From Haematobia irritans (lineage: Eukaryota > Arthropoda > Insecta > Diptera > Muscidae): a stretch of DNA of 64,000 nt. This document shows positions 11,870 through 23,469 of this stretch, piece after piece (within the stretch, counting starts at the first letter, position 1; the number at the start of each line of letters is the position of its first letter). A program made the position numbers and the translations under genes. Under the pieces are notes generated by a model. It searched no databases. It saw nothing but the letters and a program-made list of their open reading frames with translations, and had not been told where the DNA came from. Location of the stretch: contig NC_134398.1 of assembly GCF_050003625.1 (NCBI RefSeq), positions 100,793,664 to 100,857,663 of the forward strand. Direction: 5' to 3'.

Positions 11870-14217
11870 TGTAATGGGTTGTTAGGACACGATTTAGGAT
11901 CGTTGCGAACAAATAAGCCATTTGTTCTTGGTCACTAGATGTCGTTAGTGATCCCAGAAAATATGCATCGGCAGGTCTATATGGTGGCACAATGGTGTTT
12001 CGATCCGGCTGTAGCTCGGTCAGGCGTGAGACTTAACCTGTCTAAATTACTCATCAACACTACCCATTAAGATTTAAGTACCACATTCAATTGAGATCAC
12101 CCAAGAACTCCTCTCACCAAAACCGTAATAAGGTGGACCTAGGTGTTATTAGATCCATCGTAACCCTCCCTTATGGATGAACTCTATTATCATCCCCAAT
12201 GGACTGCTATCAATAAAGCAAGCCCCAAAAAGAATCGCGATCAATCACCATGCACTATGTTACCCCATAATAATTCACTTAAACCATCTTACTCATAATT
12301 GTCCTTCTCATTGACAAATTCACTTAAGTTTATTCTCCATTTTCTTCCTTAAGAATAGCATATATAACATAAAACTACACCATATACTTTTTAATCCCTA
12401 AAATTCAATCAGGGCAAAAATTTATACGACAATATTAACAATAATTTCTCGGTGTATAAATATTGAATATAATTCGAAAACGCAAAATAATATTTATAAC
12501 TTTCCTCTGGAATTCAATCTGGGTAAATATTCCTACAATATTTCTAACAATAATTTTTGGGTGTATAAATGTGGAATACAAATAAAAAAATCTAATAATA
12601 ATTATTTATAGTTCTTAAAGAAAATGATTTGTACAATTACATTGCATTACACAAAGTAAACAAAAAAATTATGACGACAAAACACCTGTACCATCATATA
12701 CGGGACTGGATAAGGAACCTGAAACCTACCCAGTTTATCGAGGGAATCAAACAGTTACCTCCTCCTTAATTCTCAACCTCTATCCTACCGAGCTCGATAT
12801 CGTAAGGTTTGCAAACAAATTCTTTGCTATAAAAAACATACAAAAAGGGTAGCTTTCAGAGACCCTATCTTGGACACGTACCATAAGTAGACAAAATTGT
12901 TTCTCATATATAATTTATTACCTAATTCATATCATATTATACCCATTATCTTTTCTTATGTAATTATATTGTGGTGAGATAAACTTTTAGCTCCCCCTAC
13001 TCGTATTAATTACCCATAAAAAGATAATGCACGAGTGGAGACATGAACCTTAAAAAAATATGTAACTACTTTCTCATCCGCGCCAGGTTATGCCATATCT
13101 TGGGGCTAAATTATTAGCTTTTTTATATAAATATACTTATACTGAGGGTTTGGTAATAAGATATATGTTTCTACGGCGGAACAAAATAAAAGGAAATACG
13201 CGTATATAGGTATAAATTCTAAATAATAATAATTTGGCAATAAATGTAAAATGAGCGTAATTAAAAGACTGGTCAATGAATACTTGTATAAGAAAACAAA
13301 ATTAACAGACAGACTATAAGACCAGCATATTTTTAGGCAGTATGAGGTTGTGCGTAGCAGTTTGCTCTCTCCTCGCTAGAACAGTTGGATATCTTCTAGA
13401 TTATCTTGTGGTACTTATCCTGGCGCCGAGCTTACGCTGGCTCGATATTCAAGTACTTGTTGAAAAGTAGATGTTATTCGTATCTCCAACTCTATCTGCA
13501 ATGTATTCGTTGGTTGAGTATCGATCTGCTGCGTCAGTGCGTTGGCGTTGTACTACAATGGAGTGACGGATTTCTGCAACTGCTGTACCACGCTGCACTT
13601 CCAAAATTGTATTGCATCTGTTGTTGAGTGGTGGCAAATGATGTTGAGCTGCTTGTGGTGACAATTCCAAACTCAGTATCACTGTTCCCCAATGGATGGT
13701 ATATTTAGCACGTGGTACCCTGGGAATGTTTCTTGGTGGAGTTTCTGAGGTTTTTTCCTAGGTGGAGGCAGGAGGGCTTCAATCATATGGCACCTTGTGG
13801 ATGACTGTGTTACAGTGGCGTGACCGCTACCGTGTACACCTATCGCTGAAACACTCAATCAGAATATCCCGTTGTCAACCAGTGGCTCGCGTTATGAGAA
13901 ATTTTACAGCGAACACTATTGTAACTGCGACGTCACCTGCTAACACAGTTCTGCTGGAAAATTTTCTTAATTCTGTGTGCTTCCACGTGTGCTATAATAC
14001 AGCTAAAGATGACTTGTCTGTGCGCCTTAGTTGTCAATAAAATGAAGCGCCAAATTCTAATCATCACCGACTACTCTCTGCCTTTGACAATTCATTCTAT
14101 GAAATTGACAAACAACCCTGTCCCCACAGGCGGTGTTCACATACATCATCATGTGATTCCAATGCATGGGGTGTTCATATGCATAACCGATTGGTTTAAA
14201 CACAGGGTGACGTTACA
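11870..14217 (-). repeat. gypsy-1 5' LTR, about 2.35 kb
   Basis: On the + strand the block starts TGTAATGGG directly after the primer site and ends GGGTGACGTTACA at 14217, where gypsy-3 resumes. In element orientation it runs TGTAACGTCACC to CCCATTACA, i.e. TG...CA with short inverted ends. Only one copy is in the window, so the size comes from primer site and target junction, not from an LTR pair. Several short open frames at 13.4-14.3 kb (for example 13449-13682) lie in or across this LTR and show no recognisable domain. Confidence 0.68.
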
Positions 14218-14221
14218 AATC

Positions 14222-16270
14222 TCCTCCTTATGTTCAGCTTTCGAGCAGTGCTTGCATTCTATACTGCAAGGTCGACGTGACAAAGCGTCAGCGTTACCGT
14301 GTTTTCCACCTTTTCTATGCTCGATACTGATATCATAGCTTTGGAGCCTCTTGATCCAACGTGCCAGTTGAGCTTCCGGATTCTTGAATTGAAGCTCAGG
14401 ACTGAGTGATCAGTCCTGAGCAAGAAGTGTTGTCCATACAAATATTTATGATAATGTTTTACACTCTCTATGATGGCTAGCATCTCTCGTCGCGTTACAC
14501 AGTAGTTATTTTCGGGCTTGGACAACGTTCGGCTGAAATATCCAATGACCTTCTCCTTGCCGTCTATCTGTTGAGATAGCACACAACCAATACCATGCGC
14601 GCTAGCATCTGCTTCCAAAACAAATTTTTCGCCCGGAATAGGATACGCTAGAACAGGAGCTGAACATAAAAGTTCTTTTAAATGTTGGAATGAATCCTCC
14701 TGTTCGTCGCTCCACTGGAACTTCTGACCTTTTTGCGTCAATTTATGGAGACTAGCGGCGATGCTGGCGAAGTTTGGGACGTATCGTCGGTAATATGTAC
14801 ATAACCCAAGGAAACTTCTTAATTCGTGGCCAATCTCTGACAGCTTGGATTTTGTCTTCATCGGTGGATATGCCCTCTGCAGTCACATGATGACCCAGGT
14901 ATTTAACTTCCCGCTAGAAAAGGGAGCATTTCTTTGCGTTAAGGCGTAGACCAGCGGCTGACAATTGCTGGTCATCACTATGATGTCATCCAAGTATATC
15001 AAGCACGATTTCCAGTGCAACCCCTTCAGTACCCGCTCCATCAATCTTTCGAAGGTAGCCGGAGCGTTGCAGAGCCCGAACGGCATTACATTGAATTGCC
15101 AGAGACCGCCATTAACGCCAAAAGCCGTCTTTTCCTTGTCTTTATCGGCGATCTCTACTTGCCAATATCCACTCTGCAAATCAATCGTAGAAAACCATGT
15201 TGTTCCGGCTAGTGTGTCCAACGTGTCATCAATGCGTGGAAGCGGATAACTGTCCTTTTTGGTGACATCATTCAGTTTTCTGTAGTCCACGCAGAATCGG
15301 GTACTTCCATCTTTCTTTTTGACCAGCACAACTGGGGAACACCAAGGACTTGATGATGGCTCGATCACACCACTCTCCGCCATTTCCTTTATGAGCTTTT
15401 GAACTTCGTCTCTTTTTGCCAGGGGAACACTTCGTGGTTCCTGTTTTATGGGCCTTTCTTCTGCGGTTTTAATTTCATGTTTCACTACAGATGTTCTTCC
15501 TTGATTTCCCTTTTCAGAAGCAAAAGCAGAGGCGTTTTTCCACAACAATTGCTTGGCTTTATTTCTCTCTGACGGCGATAGATGACGTGTCCAAGCCTCG
15601 ACATACCTTTCTAGATGTTTTCTCACTGCTCCATGTGTCTTTGATGAGTTGCCTTCCAAATTGACTATTGCCTCGGCTGGTGTACATTTGCCAATGTCAG
15701 AAAATTTTACAATTTGCTCGTGATTGTCAGACAAGTTCAAGACACAAACTGGTATTAGTCTCTCTTCGTTCGTTGTTACCAGAGCATTTGCCATCAAGAT
15801 GTTGTTGCTTTTGTTTTCTGCTGGTTCAACCCATATAATTGCTTCGGCATTCGGTGGTATAGACTCTGACTGGCTCGTTGTCAAACGTCTGACAGGTGTA
15901 TTCTCACTATAGCCCACGTTTACCGTTATTTCGGCATCGCACCATGTCATTACACGACGCTTCATATCCAGATTGAGACCAAAAGCAATCATGAAATCCG
16001 CTCCAATTATAACTTCGTCTACTATATCGGCCACAATGAAATCATAAGTAACGGATTTGTTAGCAATAGTTAATTTTACGGCGACCTTTCCATATACGGT
16101 TGCGGGTTCCCCTGTAGCCGTGCGTAACTTGACTCCAATCAGTGGTGTAACTTTTCCTTTTACTAAATCAGATCTAATGATAGAATTTGATGCACCAGTA
16201 TCCAACGTCAAAGTACGCTTGTCGCCATTAATAACACCCGCAATAGTTAAATTGTTATTTTTCTGTTGAA
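14222..16270 (-). pseudogene. gypsy-3 protease, RT and RNase H
   Basis: Read downwards from 16270: retropepsin (MTLDTGASNSIIRSD, flap-like region, VIIGADFMIAFGL), RT (VKKKDGSTRFCVDYRKLND, MPFGLCNAPATFERLM, catalytic IYLDDIIVM) to about 14960. A deletion directly after the YLDD segment joins to TSNCQPLV and shifts the frame, ending the ORF at 14883. RNase H follows (14861-14259: LEADASAHGIGCVLSQ, YFSRTLSKPENNYCVTRRE). gypsy-4 retains the sequence missing after YLDD, and in turn lacks YLDD itself. Confidence 0.88.
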
Positions 16271-16279
16271 CTATTGCTA

Positions 16280-16850
16280 TGGAGATGGTGGGGCCATCGT
16301 CTGTGGGAGCCAGCTCTTGCCCCGCTGAACTAGCTCGATTTAGTTTAAAGGTGACTCACTTGACTGTGGGGTCACCTTCTTATGGCTATTGTTTAATGGA
16401 GATGGTGATGTGGATCTTGACCGTTTGCGTCGTGCTTTGCATTCTCGAGCTAGATGTCCCGGCTTATCACAGTTATAGCATTTGATCCGGGACTCTCACA
16501 TGGGTATGTCAAAAGCACTAGCCGCTCAACTTCTGTTGCGAAATCTTGTAGGGTTTCATTCGATTTCTGGATTCTTCCTCTCAATTCCATTCTGAAGATG
16601 TCCTGCTTGTGCTCTCCACCATACTTGCGTTGAAGTGCCGCTATTACTTCATTATAGTTATTTCTAGAAGCAGCGGGAAACAAAACACTGAGCATTGATG
16701 TGTAATCTACAACACTCGAAGCCACAGACGGAGTTTCTACACTGCTGGTATTGACGAGTATTGATTCATCAATGTCTTCCTTATAATCAAACTCATGCGT
16801 CGCAATGTCCATATTACGCCGTTTAAGTCTTCCACTCGAAGCTCATTAAA
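16280..16850 (-). pseudogene. gypsy-3 gag remnant
   Basis: MDIATHEFDYKEDIDESILVN (from 16812) matches gypsy-4 Gag residues from about 39, but then jumps to RNNYNEVIAALQRKYGGEH: the coiled-coil part is deleted. It joins through ERLVLLTYPCESPG to a zinc-knuckle remnant (CYNCDKPGHLARECK-like on the - strand, 16430-16490). At least two internal deletions relative to gypsy-4. Confidence 0.8.
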
Positions 16851-16880
16851 CTTCATTGTAGATTTTTTTTCGTTATTTCG

Positions 16881-16892
16881 CTTCCGACACCA
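16881..16892 (-). promoter_or_regulatory. gypsy-3 primer binding site
   Basis: TGGTGTCGGAAG on the - strand, two bases inside the LTR end. The same site occurs in gypsy-4. The donor tRNA is not identified with certainty. Confidence 0.65.
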
Positions 16893-16894
16893 AT

Positions 16895-18923
16895 TGTTAC
16901 GTTTTTATATTTAGGCGTTTTTAATTACCCGACAATTAAAATACTGTTCGTTTCAATAACGTTAATCTACAATTTATTTACTATGACTTCACTTTACAAT
17001 TCGTTCACACTGATGTTATTCGTTTGACGCTTTAATTAAGACTGACTCGTTAGCAGCATGCGAGCGCTTTTATATATGACGATCTGGCAATACGAGAACA
17101 TTCTGGCAGCACTACAATATTCTGGCAACGCCAGAACATTCTTTGACAACGCTAGAAGTATCTACGACCATTCCCAATAAACACAGGATGAGCGTTTTTC
17201 AAATGCAACAACTTTTCAGTTTGAGGGTAAATATAATTTTCAACAGAAATTCAACTTGACTTGAAATAGCTCATCTTCAATACATCTTCAAATTGTTTGC
17301 GAATTACTTCCAATTTGCCAAAATGTTGACGAAATCTTTGAAAAGGTGTTGAAGATAATATGAGAAAACTTTGGCAAAACACTACCCTAAAATGCAACGA
17401 AAAAACCATGTGGTTTTCAATACTTATTTGTGCAACGAAGTTCGTGGTCAATTGCAAGAAATAAAAAAAAATGGAAAATTTTAGACAAATAACCAAATAG
17501 TTTATAAAAAACAGTCACTAAATGTATATCTCTTTGCAGAAAACTAAAATTATGGATTCTACGTTCTTGAAAACATTAAAAAGCTGACCGGTGAAAAAAT
17601 GGTGGACAATTAACTGGAACTGCTTCAAATAGTTTATAATAATTGGTACGTCAATATGAAAAATTAAATCAACACTTTAGAGAAGTCACTAAATCTAATT
17701 CTCTTTGCAGAAAACTAAAATCTTTGGATGCTACATTCTTGCAAACATCATTAAGAAGCTGACCAATTAAAAATGAGTGGCTTATCGACAAGAAAAAGTT
17801 TCCAGAAACATTACAAGTGCAACCAATTAAAATTGTTAAAAACAACAAATTGTTAAAATCAACAACTTCTGGATGAAAATGTGCATCACATCGTCAGTTT
17901 AATTCATATGCTATTATCAGTTTAAAGTAGATATTTCGTGAATTCCTTCTGCTGGAAATCAATTCTAACACGCGGTCCAGTACGTTCCTAATTTCAAATT
18001 GCCCGCATGTTAATAAATTTTAATGCTGTTTTATGACACCAAAAGGAAGGAAATCGAATTATCAATGCAAAAGTGTTTACTATTAATGTTTAAGATATTT
18101 AAAGTTTTGTTATTTGTTTTTTGTTCTTATTTGTTGATATGTTTAATAAGATTATTATTTATCAATTGGTATTGTAGTGTATTATGTAGTGTAGTGTATT
18201 ATTATATATTATTATATATTTTATTTTGATGAAAATGAATAAATTATACAAAATTTATAGAATTTTGGCTTTGACTTTCGATTTGAAGTGGGGATATCAT
18301 TCATACAAATTTAGGTTGAAAAGTATTTGCAACGATGTTAATTTTGAATTTGACTCGCATCGAAAATTGTTTGACAAATTATTGAGTAGCGATGCATTTC
18401 AATTTGAGGATAACACTTGAGATATTATTGCTAATGTGTTGAATTTCACTGTTGAGGGTAATGTCTGTTTTTTTGTTGAGAACGCGATTTTCTCAACAAT
18501 TTCTCAACTTGAATATTATCCTAATCCTTTGAAAAAATGTTTGAAAAATTGTTGAAATTTAGCATTTTTCAAACGTTTGTGTTTATTGGGTTAAGTTATT
18601 CATCTGGTGGCTGCCAAACACATATACACTCACATAGATATATGCTCGCATTACTACAACAACAATAACAATAGACAATGAAATGAAATGAGAATGCAAA
18701 ATAACAAAGCAAAGGGGTTGTTATTCTATGAGAGAGTAAGAACTAACATTTCGATATGAAAATAGGCAAACAAAAGAACATAGAAGAAATCCAGGAAAGT
18801 ACTAGAAAATGAATAGATGATTCCAACAAGTGATAACGAAATTTTATCGTTACAATTTGAAATTTTAAATTAACGGGAACTAATTTAAATAAACTTAAAT
18901 CTATAATTATCAAATTCGTAACA
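16895..18923 (-). repeat. gypsy-3 5' LTR, split by Y element
   Basis: TGTTACG (16895) to CGTAACA (18923). Without the Y element (17173-18590) and its 2-bp duplication it is about 609 bp, matching the 597-bp LTR of gypsy-4 on the opposite strand. A TATATAAAAG box lies near 17075 on the - strand. Confidence 0.85.
17173..18590. mobile_element. Y element copy c: 1.4 kb non-autonomous DNA transposon
   Basis: Starts CCCAATAAACACA and ends TGTGTTTATTGGG, perfect 13-bp inverted ends. The uninterrupted gypsy-4 LTR shows the empty site: TT is present once there and on both sides here (17171-17172, 18591-18592). The interior is rich in TTGAA/TTCAA and holds only short frames. A 64-codon frame (18226-18420, ending FQFEDNT) is also open in Y2. 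No transposase is recognisable and the superfamily is undetermined. Confidence 0.82.
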
Positions 18924-19557
18924 ATATAAAAATTAATATCAAAGTACAATAGTTCGGCTTATCGCTCCACAATTCACTTCAAAATCGTTCGTTCACAAAA
19001 TATTCCAAATTCTCCTTATGTTTTTTGCAATTATGAAGCTAATTGCAAAACATAAGGAGAGTTTGGATATATGCATATAAAAAAATTATAATAATAATTC
19101 AAATTAACGTAGTTAAAATTGACTGGTTCTTCAATCATAAAGAGAAAAAAATAAATCATTAAATAAATAAACTATTACTAATTCCCAAAAATTCTAATAA
19201 ATAAATAAATCTAGCATAAGGATTAACCCAAATTACAGTCCTTCACCAAAATCCTGTGGCAATGGAGGGAACGCGAATCAGGAAAGTAAACACTTGAATA
19301 ATTATCACTTTCAATTTCCACTAACCAATCTCTTAAAATCCCCAGACGCTGCCTATTGCAACAATTCTTACCGGCATATCCTGGACCGCTCCAGACTAGT
19401 CAACGACTAAAAACAGCCCTAGGGTAAGGACATGATGGGTATCCTAAATATCAAAACGCATACTAATCCTATTTTTCGATTAAATACAGAGTCCTGCCCA
19501 GAATTATCTCCACATACACACACATCCAAGGACAAATCAGGTGAGTTCTATTTCAAT
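18924..19557. other. Unassigned AT-rich spacer
   Basis: No ORF or recognisable TE protein. Contains a strong hairpin at 19012-19059 and ends at the P-like MITE's target duplication. Confidence 0.5.
19012..19059. repeat. Near-perfect hairpin
   Basis: CTCCTTATG...GCAATTA, a 6-nt loop (TGAAGC), then TAATTGC...CATAAGGAG. The arms are 20-22 nt and differ only by two extra T in the left arm. Confidence 0.75.
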
Positions 19558-19898
19558 CATAGACCAAGAAAATATAGAGGCATACCTTTATAATTCACCA
19601 TGGTTTTGTTTATTTGCAGTGCGCAGTCATTCCACTCAATTGCGCAGTCAAGTGACTCAATTTCTTTTTGGAAAACGAGAATAACCGTATAAATTAGTAA
19701 ATTTTCATTACAAAAAAGGTGTAGATGAATAGTATTTTATAAACTTTCACAATATTTGGTGTTTCAACGAGAGAACAAAGGAAAGAAAACAAATTAAAGA
19801 ATCACTCAATTGCAGACGAAAAAGGACCATCTACGGTGTGCAGACAAACTACAGCGCTGTGAATTCACTTGAGATGTCTATACCTTCCTTGGTCTATG
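19558..19898. mobile_element. 341-bp TIR element (P- or hAT-like MITE), copy A
   Basis: Ends CATAGACCAAG and CTTGGTCTATG form imperfect TIRs; the right arm continues as ACTTGAGATGTCTATACC. It is flanked by TTTCAAT at 19551-19557 and 19899-19905 (7-bp duplication). Copy B in opposite orientation lies at about 49505-49853. No coding capacity. CA...TG ends and a 7-8 bp duplication suggest the P superfamily, but this is not proven. Confidence 0.72.
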
Positions 19899-20171
19899 TT
19901 TCAATTCACTTCATACCATCGGTCTATCTCAAAAATCCAAAACGGTCTATTGGTCCAAGTTCCAATATGACCAAACCCAAGAAAAAAAAAATAAATAAAT
20001 AAATAAAAAACAAAAATTTCACAAATCCAAAAATTCCAAAATAATGTAATTCAAAACTCCTACAAACTAAAAACCAAAAACTACAAGCTGACATAGAGCC
20101 TCAAACTCGCTGTAGGCTAAAATATAAATCCAATTACTTAAAACTATTCCAGTAAAACTAGTTAATCTAGA
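19899..20171. other. Spacer, AT-rich
   Basis: Contains an (AAAT)n-like stretch near 19983-20007. It probably includes 3' UTR of gypsy-5. No LTR edge could be fixed. Confidence 0.4.
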
Positions 20172-21945
20172 CTATTGCTTCAAATCCTTGGCATGAAATA
20201 CCCCTAAAAGCTTACCATTTAGATCTTCCATTTCTTAAAGTGAATTCCCCACAGGTCGCACAATTCTACACTTGAAAAATTTCTTATCCAATTTCGCAAT
20301 ATAATTGTCTTGAAAACTGCTTTGCCTAAAACTTCGGCGAAATACCTCTTGTTCGGGAAAGAATTTAATTCGGCGACAACGAAGATTGTAGGATTTCTCA
20401 CACTTGAGATAGGCTTTGTGTAAGCTATCTCTAATCAGTTTTCGCGTCAGTTCCATTTTCTCCGATTTGGGAATAACCTTCAATTCAGGATCACTTAACA
20501 GATGGAATTTACGAACGATCGTGTATACGCTTCCATGATTCACCATATTAACTCCAAAAATTACGTAATATGGTGTCACATTGATAGCGCTATGAACAGA
20601 GGAGCGTAGCGAACACTCTACTTCGGATAAATGCTTATCCCATTCGCGGTGGTCCTCCTGTAAATAAGCTCTTATTGCGGACAAAACCGTCTGGTTGACC
20701 CGCTCAGAAGCATTTGCCTGTGGCGAATGGGTAGCTGTTCTCATATGCGTTATCCCGAAGCTCTTAACCATATCCGAGAATTCTTTACCCACAAACTGTT
20801 TGCCGATGTCGGAGACAATGACTTCGAGAGTGCCATATTTATGAAAAACTTCAGAAATCATAAATTTCACCACATTTTTGGCACTCGCCTTAGCCATTGC
20901 CTTCAATAGGACATACTTGGACAGATGATCCAAAACTTTAAAAGTAAAAGTATTTCCATTTTTCGATCGCGGTACGGTCCTAGAAAGTCGACATAGATTC
21001 GCTGGAATAGTCGCTCAACTTCCGCTTGATTTTCCATTGGTGGACGTAGACTTGTTTTTGCCGGCCTCGTCTCCTTGCAGACTTCGCATCGTTTCACAAT
21101 ACTTCCCACTTGTGTGACCATGTTGGGCCAAAAGAAATATTCTTTTACACGACGCAAAGTTTTGTGAAACCCGCTGTGTGCAGCTTCAGGTGGACAATGA
21201 GCCTTTTCAATAATTTCTTCTGACGTTAACTTTTGCGAAAAATATGCAATGGGATGCTCCCCGTCCTCATCATCCTTCTGAAATAGGACCGCCCCTATTC
21301 CAAGGTCGGAAGCATCGCATTGCACATAAAAGTGTCTTTCAAAGTTTGGATGAGAGAGTACTGGGCTTGTGACCAGGGCCTGTTTCAACTGATTAAAAGC
21401 AGCCTTTGTTTCATCTCCGAATGAAAAAGTTTTGCCCTTCTTAAGGGTAACAAAAATTGGTGTGCTATCGTCGCGTATAAACCGTATAAAACGCCTATAC
21501 CATCCCGTAGCTCCCATGAAACTCCTAACTTGTTGGGCCGTCTTTGGATAATCATAGCGTGTAATCGTCTCTACTTTGGCTGGATCCGCCTTGAGAGTTC
21601 CCCCACCAACAATCGCAGCTCTTTAAAGCAGAACTTTGACTATCTCACATTTATTGTGAGCCCCGATTCAGCCACACGCTCCAGCAACTCCAGGTGAGTG
21701 CCAAAATCTGGAGATACCACCAAGAGGTCATCCAAATAGACAAAAACCTGATCTCTCAGTGCCGCAGGAATCACTTTATCCATTAAACGGCTTAACCTCT
21801 GAGCTACATTACACAACCCAAATGGCATGACCGTAAAATGATAAAGTGGCCTCCCAGGCACCGTGAAAGCGGTCTTTTCCCTCCTGGACTCATCAAGGGG
21901 TATCTGCCAGAATGCATCCTTAAGGTCTGAACTTGAAATTCATTT
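20172..21945 (-). pseudogene. gypsy-5 pol: RT, RNase H, integrase with internal deletions
   Basis: From about 21930 downwards: RT joins in at a DLKDAFWQ-like segment, then MPFGLCNVAQRLSRLMDKVI and VYLDDLLVVSPDF (YxDD kept), a frame break near 21640, RNase H start (YVQCDASDLGIGAVLFQ), a deletion after YFSQKLTSEE joining to the integrase zinc module (AHSGFHKTLRRVKEYFFWP, CEVC), a frame break near 20903, and the integrase core (VSDIGKQFVGKEF, ASERVNQT). The C-terminal tail reaches TAG at 20172-20174. Protease and part of RNase H are absent. Close to gypsy-1 and gypsy-2. Confidence 0.86.
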
Positions 21946-22659
21946 TCAAAACGTTGGTATTGATTAAGTAAAGCCGTCTGTATTTCATTCCAATCACGAA
22001 ATTGAACAAATTTACGATGGTTCCAATACAATCGAGAGCTGGATTTTCCAGGAGTTGATGAAATTTTGTCAGGAACTCTTCCTCCTGACAATCATAATCC
22101 CTTTTAAATTCTCCAACACGAAATATAAATTCATGAACATTCATAGTCTTGCTTGTGCCATAAAATTTGGCTCCCATTTGGCCAAATTAAACTTGTTTGA
22201 AGTCTCCGTATGGACACTTCCCATTGGTCGGTGATAACTTGCACCCTGTGCAGCTTGATTGGAGAAATGTGCCTGATGCGGTTGTGAATGCATTGGTGGT
22301 GGTGGAAAATTCAAATTAGGCAACTCATAATGTCGGTTTTGTGCCAAACCCTGTACTGGCATAAAATTGTCTGACTGACCTCCACTTAACCAGTTCATAT
22401 TACCCCTCGCAACATGTTCTCCTTCAGCTGCTGCGGATTGACGATCAAATGGTGGCATTCTAGAGTTGGCTCTTGGCCCTGATCTTGAAGGTAACGAATA
22501 ACGTACGTTTGTGCGTGGGCCACGGCCAACATTTGCATTAGCTGGTGTATTTGATGGAGGCAGACCTTGAGCCGTACTTGCCTGTTGGGCAAGTAAAGCC
22601 GGCAAGGTACTACCCCCAGGAACATTCTGCACACTAGCGTGTTCCATCCTAGGCTGCAA
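21945..22659 (-). pseudogene. gypsy-5 gag, fused to RT by deletion
   Basis: N-terminal Gln/Pro/Asn-rich part (22659-22141, PPPPMHSQPHQAH), then in another frame the capsid segment KFYGTSKTMNVHEFIFRV (22177-21920), similar to gypsy-1 and gypsy-2 Gag. Sequence then passes directly into RT: zinc knuckle, protease and the RT N-terminus are deleted at about 21930-21945. Confidence 0.8.
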
Positions 22660-23469
22660 ATCACTACCTTTACTTACAGAACGATCAATATAATCAAATA
22701 AAAATTATCCAAAAACAACAGTCCCCGCAAAAAATATAATCACGCCAATAAAAATAAACTAAGCCAATGAAAAAAAAACACAAAATAATGAATTAAATCT
22801 AAAATAAACCTAATCCAACTTCTACTAGAAATAACAATAATAAGGCCCTAAAATTAAAAAAAATGGAAACTGCCAAAAATTCAATAAAAATATATATAAA
22901 AAATAAGCATAAAATAAAGCAAAAATTCATAGAAGACCAATTGTCTTATATAAACGTTGATAACTCCGTATAAAAAGCTCAATAATATAAATATAACTAG
23001 AATAAAATCAGACCCAATACAGAAACTTAGTAACTCAAACAATTTTCCTTTCCACTCAGGGAATAAATCAACCCAAGCGATGCTAACTGGAAAAACTAAA
23101 ATTGTTATACTATATCGGCGGTAGGCTCTAGCATAGTAAAGGTAAGGAAAGGTAAATTCCATATACGTACTCAAAAAAAACTCTGTAGCCTGTGGTCTGT
23201 GCCACCTCTGCGCCTGCAGGACAAAATTCTTCTCTCCCTGATATTCCAAACGTAAGTCCAAAAACAAATATTTCTCACTAACTGTAAAACATATCATAAA
23301 CATTGACCGCTTCTCCTGTGCATAGACCTCACGCCTCCGAGCTTCCAAGACCCAGCACAATGAAGCCACGGACAAAAGAAAATGACACATTCGCAACGAA
23401 GCTACGCGCCCCCTAGAAAAAAATTACTCGATTGGACGGGTCTTCGGTGAATCAAACGACTTGATCCTG
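22660..23469 (-). other. Probable gypsy-5 leader/LTR region
   Basis: AT-rich DNA upstream of gypsy-5 gag. A 171-codon frame (22881-23396, - strand) is hydrophobic and low-complexity with no recognised domain. No primer site or LTR edge found. Confidence 0.4.

Larger units (their letters stand above)
3961..14217 (-). mobile_element. gypsy-1, decayed Osvaldo/Ulysses-like Ty3/gypsy element
   Basis: On the - strand: 5' LTR (14217 to 11870), tRNA-Lys-type primer site, leader, gag, then pol broken off in the integrase core at about 4000. The 3' LTR is absent. The internal region is split by a LOA-like LINE at 6511-10069. The right edge is sharp: gypsy-3 sequence resumes at 14218 with AATCTCCTCC, which is continuous in the sister copy gypsy-4, so gypsy-1 inserted into gypsy-3. 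The RT and integrase strongly resemble those of gypsy-2 and gypsy-5. Confidence 0.8.
14218..18923 (-). mobile_element. gypsy-3, truncated Ty3/gypsy element
   Basis: Same family as gypsy-4, opposite strand: 5' LTR, primer site, gag, protease, RT and RNase H. Integrase and 3' LTR are missing, because gypsy-1 interrupts it at 14217 and the remainder is not recovered left of gypsy-1 in this window. Confidence 0.85.

Noticed and set aside
13406..14040. Several + and - strand ORFs at 13.4-14.0 kb as genes
   Set aside because: All lie inside the deduced gypsy-1 LTR and show no domain.
18023..18229. Small hydrophobic ORFs recurring in Y elements (also about 61168 and 63507)
   Set aside because: Low-complexity AT-rich frames; recurrence reflects DNA identity of the copies, and lengths and ends vary.
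22881..23396. 171-codon hydrophobic ORF on the - strand as a membrane protein
   Set aside because: AT-rich low-complexity sequence upstream of gypsy-5 gag, no recognised domain, and no conservation that I can see.
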